DNA from: Paramacrobiotus metropolitanus
Taxonomy: Eukaryota; Tardigrada; Eutardigrada; Parachela; Macrobiotidae
Direction of reading: 5' to 3'
Assembly: GCF_019649055.1 (NCBI RefSeq)
Contig: NW_026570242.1
Coordinates: 1,240,001-1,304,000, forward strand
DNA length: 64,000 nt
Below the pieces are notes generated by a model. The model did not search any database. It had not been told where the DNA came from and saw only the letters and a list, made by a program, of their open reading frames with translations. The stretch's first letter is position 1; each line of letters opens with the position of its first letter. Positions 57,227 through 64,000 of the stretch are shown here, piece by piece. Made by a program: the position numbers and the translations under genes.

Positions 57227-57979
57227 TATTGTACTGGAGGCAAGAACCAGGAGAAATAACACCAGAAACTGCTGAATCGAGTTCGGGAGCTGAATTGTAA
57301 GTAGCCTCAAGAAGGGGCGGTTAAAGTTTTCTGACTGGCACTAGATCGCAGGGGTTTTCTATTATCACTGTTCTAACAAAGATTTACTGTTTAAATTAAA
57401 TACTATATCTTTTACGAAGTTATACGGTGACAATCTACGGTCCATGCCCAGACATCCACTCAAAAGGTGTACTTAAGAGTTAAGCCCCGCGATAAACGGC
57501 GAATCGATGTCAGACTGTGCGAGTGTGTTCCCTGTACCCAAAACGTGGCCAGTTTGCACTTTGCATTTTGCAATATGAGATTGCACATTTTCGACTAATT
57601 GGAGCGCCACCTGGGCACAACACTCTTGCTCCCCGGGTATGAGAACGAAATGCCAGATGTGCGGGTACGCTGCAATTCATACGGCAGCCGGTGGTACCGC
57701 GTAACGTTTTACTAGTCAGTAAGCTCGTTATGTCTAAAATACATAACTAACTGCAGACGTTTAAAACATAAAATTAGGTACATAATGCTTGCCGCTTGGC
57801 AAAAGGGCGAACTCCTATAAAGCTATTTACTGCCCAGATTATCACGTGATGCCCAGATGTTCTGAAAGGACCACGTTTCACTTTTCTGGAGTCCATTTAA
57901 TTGCGTCATTGCTAGCAGACTTAACAGTAATTCATTCATTTTACAATTAGAAAATTAGGCGGACTCGATAAACAAGGTC
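57227..57979. other. Promoter region between H2A and CEP131
   Basis: Divergent gap expected to hold both promoters. No repeat recognised. Confidence 0.4.
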
Positions 57980-60900
57980 ATGGATGGATATAACTTACCA
58001 AACAAGGCCCTGTCTGACAACGGTGATTCCCGGCTGGCCGTCGCTCCAAATGATCCATCTTTGGATGAGGTGCCAGATGCAGTCTTGCTATCACCCACTT
58101 CGCCCTCTGGTTCAACTGTAACGTACTGTAGTCGAATACAAAGTCACCGAAACACGGACGATCATTATGCCAATTATGCACAGGACAAGCTGCGGCAAGT
58201 TGTTAGCTATGGCTCAAAAGCCTCAAATTGAAACACTGTCGACAATTTCTATCTAGACCTTACGATTACGAGTACCGAACCTATTAGAAATTACGAAACA
58301 AAGGAAATTCCGCAACGCAAATTTCGTTTTAAATTTTTAATTATTCTGATAGTATGAGTTGGCTTCATCTAGCAATCGACGGCGCTGTTTTCTAATATGT
58401 AGGTCGTTTCTGCAGTATTTGGATCAAGAAGGTCAGAATACCGAAGTTGGCACAGGGGACTCAGTAAAAGTGGGTTACACATGAGAAAAGTTTCGTTTGG
58501 ATTGTGCACGCACCATGCAATGATCCAGAGTCAATACGCATGCAGACTAAAAATTCTTAATGTTCTGATAGTGCAATTTCGTCCAGCACGGGATGGAAAT
58601 TGTAACAGAGTCCGATGGAAAGTTCCATCAAGAAACCATGGAATTCTTAGACGATCAGGAAGCGTTAATACTCAGGCTGCGTTTGCAGTTGGTCTGCTTG
58701 CTTTAGCGTCCTGTTCGTTTTTGATAATCATTCGAAGGGTTTGATGCGCTAGTACTTTTGATAGAACAAAGAAGCCGAAAAGTCTGCTTTGGCTTTACAC
58801 GAAGCACAGGAGCTATACCAGAAGCGCTTAAAACAACAACGGGATATGTCCAACGGTAAACTGAAATCGCTGCAGCTCGTGTTAGATCAGGTAACAAAGA
58901 CTGTAAAGTTCGTTCATTAATCATTAGACAATTTGGGCAAGGTGCGGCAGTAGCAATACAAATGGCTATAGCCATAGCCGTCTCGTAGACGGACCACGGG
59001 ACGGCTATTGCTACAGTCATTGGTATTGCTACTGCCGCATTTTGCCCAAATTCTCTATTAATGAGCACTGAGCAGTACTGTATCTGTACATGCCTACATT
59101 GAGCACAGACCGTACGAGAGCATATTTATTATAATATTGTAAAAAGACTGCTCTCACCGTACAACCTGTACCTGACTACCTGTAGCGTCGTTTCTCACTC
59201 GTAGCAATATTTATCAATTTCGTAATTTGATAGATACATCATAGTATTACAAGGCTCTTGATAACTGTATTATGCTGATATTCCTGCACGAAAACCATTT
59301 GACGTCATAACGCCCTACACTCAATCAGCACAAAACAGCCTCGGGAGGTATAAGAATAGTGAAAAACTGATTTAGTTGCCCTCGGTGGAGCTGTTCATTA
59401 AATGGAGGCCGCGCTGGATTTCTATGATAATACATACTTTGACGTACTCGTACATCATTCCGTTGCTCGTGTGTAACCGTCCCAAACGACCGGTCGTCGT
59501 TTCAGCCTCCAAACCGTCCGAAACGACCGGGGGCCGCCAAAACGACCGCCGTAAATTTTGTCCTACCAGTTTTTTTCGATCTTTCAGTCGCAAACAAAAC
59601 GAATGAATGCAATTTCGTGTCCGGTCGTTTGTGCCGGAGTGAAATTTCGTATTCTATCGCTTATGCCGGAGTGCAATTTCGTATTCTGTCGCCGAAGCGA
59701 CCGAATACGAAATTGCACTCCGGCAGAAACGACCGGACACGAAATTGCATTCATTCGTTTTGTTTGCGACTGAAAGATCGAAAAAATTTGGTAGGGCAAA
59801 ATTTACGGCGGTCGTTTTAGCGGCCCCCGGTCGTTTCGGACGGTTTCGAGGCTGAAACGACCGGCGGTCGTCTCAGACGACCGGTAGTTTTGGACGGTTA
59901 CACTCGTGCTCGCCTGTTTCTTGCCGTATCCCTCCACGCGCTTTCCATAAGCAGGCGGCTAGCTTCCGGTGTTCCGTTTGGCCGATAGATGTTAGCACAC
60001 GCGTGCGCTTAGTATTCCCGTGCTTAGGCATACTATACTTTAACAGTGAAAAGCGATACCTCCAAGTTCCCAGCCCACTACAAAATTATCCGCGTCTTTT
60101 CACATGAAAGCAGAGTTTGGAACTTTGAAGAGAACGCCAAGGGCTACAAGCCTACAATATTTCCACGCGCTATCACGCATAAAAATTACTTTGATTTGTA
60201 GCTGTTAAGTCCCGATCTTTGTAATGTACAGAGTAATCTTTGTATTATTCTTCTGTTTGCTAGTGCAACGAGGAAAAGAAAGTTCTTTGTGAGCGCTGTG
60301 AAACCATCAGCGCAGATATTAAGCAGATCCAAATAAAGTACGAGAGACGAGCGGAGGAACAAGAAATGAGGTATTTCAGGGTGATGCCGAGTAAGCTCCC
60401 CGATAACGAATTCGGAAAGAAGTATCCGTAACTGTATTCAACTCTCGTGTAGACACCGGGACGATCTGAAGCGGGCGAGATCTCAGTGGGAGATATCAGA
60501 AAAAGAGCGGCAGAAAAAATGGATACAGCAACGTGCCAACCAGATCAAAGAAAGCACTCTGAGAAGTAAGCAAGCAGCTTCAGTACTGATAGCAGGGTTT
60601 GCTTAAGCAAAACAGCAAGAGTAATAAGGTAATCAATCGAAGTGAAGCAAAGGTATGTTCTGGAAAGCGAGTACATATGCGGTTTCTGCATAGTAGCAGC
60701 ATCTGTTCATATGCCTATTTATGAGCAACCGCATTCGCAAACATTTTGTAGGTACAAATTGCAAGCGCCCAAAACAAAAAAGAGGAGCGCTTCACGCGGC
60801 AATCAGTATTTTGCGGTATGCGGGCTTTTGTCTTATTAATTTTGCTGTTTGTAGTAAACGCGATTAAAAATCGTGCTGTTGAGTGCATTAGCAAAAACGT

Positions 60901-63900
60901 GCTGTAGTCTTGAATTTAGGCCACTAAAAATTTTCCTTAAAATTTAATACGCCAAAGTACGGCATACATGCATTTTAACTTATGACCTTTAAGGTGATTA
61001 GTACCCCTTTGTACAATTTAATGCATGACCCGTTAACAAAGAAGCAGGATGCGCAGGCGGAGCGAATAAGTGAAAATTCACTGAGCTAAGTACTTCGATG
61101 TTTTTTGAAGCACTGCAACTGCATATTTAGCGAATATGATTGTCATCAGCTTCTGACGTACATGTAGACTGTACAGTACATTTCGGATCCTGTAATCGCG
61201 AGCTGGAGCGTTTGGTAATGCGTCCTTTGTCCGAAGTGCGAAGGCATACTATTGCATTTGTTAAAATCCGAAAAAACTCAAATTAGTAAGCTTTCAGTGC
61301 ATCAAGCGAAAGGATTTGTAAATCCAAGGCTTATTTAAGCGAGCTCTAACCTAACTTTTCGCATTAATTTAGCCAAAAGAAATTGTGAAAATTCAATCAG
61401 GTTGGCTGCAGCATGAATTTCGACAGGAAAGGAAACAATTCTCGAGGAAGGGTAAGCACTTGTCGTTTGGGCCTTTTGTTGGTTCCCTGCACAGCACGAT
61501 GGCAGTCTGCAACAGAGCAGTTTCACGCTTCGCTTCGGTCTCATGATGCCAGCGTAAAGCAGTACACTTCCCTAGTTTCGTAGCAAGGCAGCGTATGGAG
61601 CCGGCAGAAACGTGAGCGGGTTACTGCAATGGTTTACGATCAAAGAAACCGCTTAAATGAAAAACGCGATTAACGGTTTCAAAAAAATAAGACTGTCATG
61701 AAACGCGGCTTGACCAAATCCAATATCAACATATTGGAACGTGTAAACTACCATCAGGTGGGTGTTGTAATGGCTACCTGTTAATCGCAGATTAACAGGC
61801 TGCTGGATGACGCGTATTGCGTACCCTGCCGTCACGTAAGACAGAAGATCCAACAGTAAAAAAATTTAAACTATCATTAATTTTCAGCACCGCATCTTCC
61901 AGCCGACTGTTACTCTGCGAAAAATAGGTAACCATTAAAACATTCACCCGATGGTTGTTTACACGCTTCAATATCGAACTTTCAGTGAAACCATTCAGTT
62001 TTCACGCGCGCCCCCACAGGAAAGATTTCAGAATGGTATCAGTATTCAGCAAGAAAATCCGCATCCGAATATCTACAGGCTACAGCCACCCCGCATACGT
62101 GCACCTGATAGAACTCGCTATCGTGCATCAGAGCATTTGCTGGCGGTGACCGACGGTTTAAACAACAAGCGGCAAACATCGAAGTGCTACATAATTATGC
62201 TTGTAAAATTGCTACAACAACAAAGTAACACATCTAACTTGGCTTTTGGCCTAATGTCAATGAACAATTAACCGTCAGATTTGCGGTTGACCCTTAAGGG
62301 GACCACTATGAGATGACTTTTCGTTTAATAAGTTTCAAATTTTAACATCAGCTTGTAGGGAATTTTTCGGGCTTCCAGAGAGTGTGTACCAATACGATAT
62401 CGTAAACTGTGATCATAAGTTATTAGTAAAAAAACATGACCGGGTCAGCAGCGGCGTAATAAATGCAGTGATGTTATCGGCTAGCCATGGCCAGCCACAT
62501 GGCAGATATGTCCCAGAAGATCTCAGACAGAACACCTGATGCTGTCCTCTGGCCGGAGCAAACACATTCTTCCCTCTCAAGCTATGTCCTGTCTGATCTC
62601 TTTCTGAAAGCGCGGGCATGGGTAGCCGGCTCTGGCACACATTGCTGCCGGTCAGTCAACAAGCCTCCATTCAGCTGACGTTTTCCAAAACTAGTTAAAG
62701 GGCTTTAAAATCGATAACTTCATTGTAAAACTTGCTACACTTTCCAAATGGGCATCAGATAATGTGTTATTTTCTAGAAAGCTTATATACCGACACTCCG
62801 CTGTAGTCCAACAAAGCATGTTTGAATATTTCAAAAAAACACTTTTCAAAAAGTGTTTTTCTCAATTTTTTTGTAAACTAACAACATTTTTTATTAACAT
62901 GTTGGAGAATATAAGCTTTCCAGGCTAAAACACATCCAATGATGTGTATTGCATCTCATTCGTAAATACTTTCTCATTCAACTTTTGATTCCAAAGTTTT
63001 TTCTTTGTTTCTTGAATAGCTCTGTCTAGACAGAGCGCAGACAAGATCGCAGCACACCATTGTGTGGCGAAACCTTTTGCGCATGCAGTCAGAACAATGG
63101 CAACAGTGTTCTTTCAGTTGTTTTAAACTTATTCATGTTTTCCCAGACCCACTTTCATCTCATAGCCCTCCCCTTAATCGGTTGGTGGTACAGTCGTCGG
63201 CTTTTTTTGAAGTTTTTTTCAAAAGCTTCTCTGTAGGCTAATCATCAATATTCACTAATCTATCTACGGTACGGTTAGCTTAAACGCCTTCGCATGAAGG
63301 CTGACAATAGCCATAGTGTCTATCGTGGTGTCGTTAGCTGATCAGTAGTAGCCGCCACCAGTCCCACAGAAAGGTTTTACATCAAAGGTACCGCCAGCAA
63401 AAGGTTTTGTTCAGTCCGGCACTGGCAGGAAGGTTTACGCTACTTTTTTGGTCGCAAAACTAATCCTTAAACCTTTCCACCGAAGAAAAGCGTATACATA
63501 TTGTAGTACGTTGAAGTACCGTAATTTTGCAGTGTTAATTGTGAAAGCCTGCACCTTTGAACAAATTTGTTTGCTCCAATTTATTTTCCTTTGTTTGCAA
63601 ACCCAAGGTGTGGAACCAGAAATAGAGCGTATATTATCTTTGCACAAGGATGAAATGCGACAAGTACAGGAAGCTTACGATCATCATCGCCGTAAGTCTG
63701 AAGAAACGGCGAACTTAGCTATTCAAGAGAAACTCAGTCATCTGGAACACAAATTTGCTCAACGTGCTGACGACATTCGGAAGCAGGAACGCCAATTAGC
63801 CGACGACCTGTAAGCGCAAAAATATGCAGCGTCATCCGATTCTGAATATCATAATAATCACACTTCAGATTATAAAAGAACTAGTCGTACTATAATAATG

Positions 63901-64000
63901 CCTTTGCAGTATTTTAATAAAAGGGGCAGGCAACTGCTTGGGCAAGGAATACCTGTGCTTGCTAACGTCACCCGGCTGGAGTATGACGTTGCGGTAACAC
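57980..64000 (+). CDS. CEP131: CEP131 (AZI1) centriolar satellite/ciliogenesis protein, 5' part
   Basis: CEP131 is a coiled-coil protein of centriolar satellites and the basal body needed for cilium and flagellum formation. Clear exons: 58765-58890 (KSALALHEAQELYQKRLKQQ), 60264-60370 (KVLCERCETISADIKQIQ), 60453-60565 (WEISEKERQKKWIQQRANQI) and 63608-63809 (VEPEIERILSLHKDEMRQVQ), joined in phase. The KW-x-KI-KE-T-(KG)LEPEI-x-x-I-x-x-HK sequence across the last two is the family's hallmark. The first exon is probably that at ATG 57980 (MDGYNLPNKALSDNGDSRL), with another near 58420-58465 (YLDQEGQNTEVGTGDSVK); these two are less certain. The part before the hallmark is only about 220 residues, much shorter than the roughly 640 in vertebrates. 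The 3-kb intron 60566-63607 carries two inverted-repeat elements. The gene continues past the window edge. Confidence 0.85.
58930..59052. mobile_element. Palindromic MITE in a CEP131 intron
   Basis: Left arm ATTTGGGCAAGGTGCGGCAG-TAGCAATAC and right arm GTATTGCTACTGCCGCATTT-TGCCCAAAT are inverted copies; inside, GCCGTCTCGTAGACGG adds a second small palindrome. ATTAAT lies just outside on both sides. A decayed relative sits at 18506-18655. Confidence 0.85.
59473..59901. mobile_element. 429-bp foldback element, ACGACCGG type
   Basis: Two arms of about 210 bp, nearly perfect inverted copies, meet at GTCGCCGAAGCGAC. Ends are GTAACCGTCC and GGACGGTTAC. Within each arm the word ACGACC recurs four or more times, together with CCGGTCGTTT and the GCCGTAAATTTT segment shared with 52709. 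Flanking bases GCTCGTGT and ACTCGTGC share CTCGTG, consistent with a 6-8 bp target duplication. It lies in the CEP131 intron between 58890 and 60264. Reading frames in the arms are mirror artefacts. Confidence 0.92.
61725..61980. mobile_element. Probable MITE with ~50-bp imperfect inverted repeats
   Basis: Left: ATATTGGAACGTGTAAACTACCATCAGGTG and on to GTAATGGCTACCT. Right (inverted): AGGTAACCATTAAAACATTC then CGATGGTTGTTTACACGCTT and CAATAT. About 40 of 50 positions match. The core is about 150 bp. In the CEP131 intron. Confidence 0.65.
62755..62940. mobile_element. Probable MITE with inverted repeat ends and internal hairpin
   Basis: ATGTGTTATTTTCTAGAAAG followed by CTTATAT near 62761-62790 is mirrored by ATATAAGCTTTCCAGGCTAA then AACACAT near 62908-62936. 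Between them lies a hairpin, AAACACTTTTCAAAAAGTGTTT near 62836-62858. In the CEP131 intron. Confidence 0.65.

Noticed and set aside
59372-59820. Several mirror-image frames around 59.4-59.8 kb that resemble each other on both strands
   Set aside because: They arise because the region is a long palindrome, so both strands encode nearly the same peptide.

Overview
The window is nuclear DNA of an invertebrate animal. Almost every recognisable gene is split by short spliceosomal introns with GT/AG ends, and the gene set is metazoan: a BK-type potassium channel, a Na+/K+-ATPase alpha subunit, CUB/LDLa/trypsin proteases, a p24 cargo receptor, a globin, an HMG-box protein and a histone H2A. DNALI1 (inner-arm dynein p28) and CEP131 imply motile cilia or flagellated sperm. 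Some small ecdysozoan or lophotrochozoan lineage, such as a tardigrade, would fit, but the sequence alone does not settle this.

Layout. 1-7.8 kb has no intact gene: two GC-rich decayed tracts lie around a 15-bp minisatellite bounded by an 18-bp inverted repeat. 8.8-9.9 kb is a GT11 alpha-1,2-fucosyltransferase exon (+). 10.2-19.2 kb carries two minus-strand genes: an unrecognised protein of about 830 aa, and upstream of it a complete, divergent Slo/BK channel. 21.4-22.2 kb is an intronless TMED10-like p24 gene. 24.8-30.7 kb holds a tandem pair of CUB-LDLa-trypsin genes with matching exon plans. 31.2-32.7 kb is DNALI1 (-). 33.1-43.7 kb is an 18-exon Na+/K+-ATPase alpha subunit (+) with a 3.8-kb repeat-filled intron. 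44.8-45.4 kb is a two-exon, probably lipid-anchored globin (+). 47.6-51.1 kb is a VAP-like MSP-domain/tail-anchor gene (+). 51.4-54.7 kb is a graveyard of transposon pieces (tyrosine recombinase, non-LTR RT and RNase H). 55.0-57.2 kb has convergent HMGB-like (+) and H2A-like (-) genes. 58 kb to the right edge is the 5' part of CEP131 (+), cut by the window end.

The densest unusual signal is in the non-coding DNA. At least ten inverted-repeat (MITE or foldback) elements are visible. One family has two copies, each flanked by a perfect 9-bp target duplication, and each carries hexamer-built arms around a GAAACCTAA minisatellite. Another family (three copies) carries a repeated ACGACCGG motif that reads ACGTCCGG at nearly every site in one copy, a concerted change.

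Several proteins depart from their families at functional positions. The BK channel lacks both acidic Ca2+ sites and one S4 arginine. The Na+/K+-ATPase has Asn at the TM8 Na+-site Asp (D926 in pig alpha-1) and about 190 extra N-terminal residues. The globin has Phe at distal E7 and an MGNC acylation-type start. The H2A has a weakened acidic patch and a long Lys/Ala-rich tail. Exon models were built by hand from reading frames and splice consensus; those for Na+/K+-ATPase, DNALI1, globin, HMGB and the BK membrane part are phase-consistent throughout.
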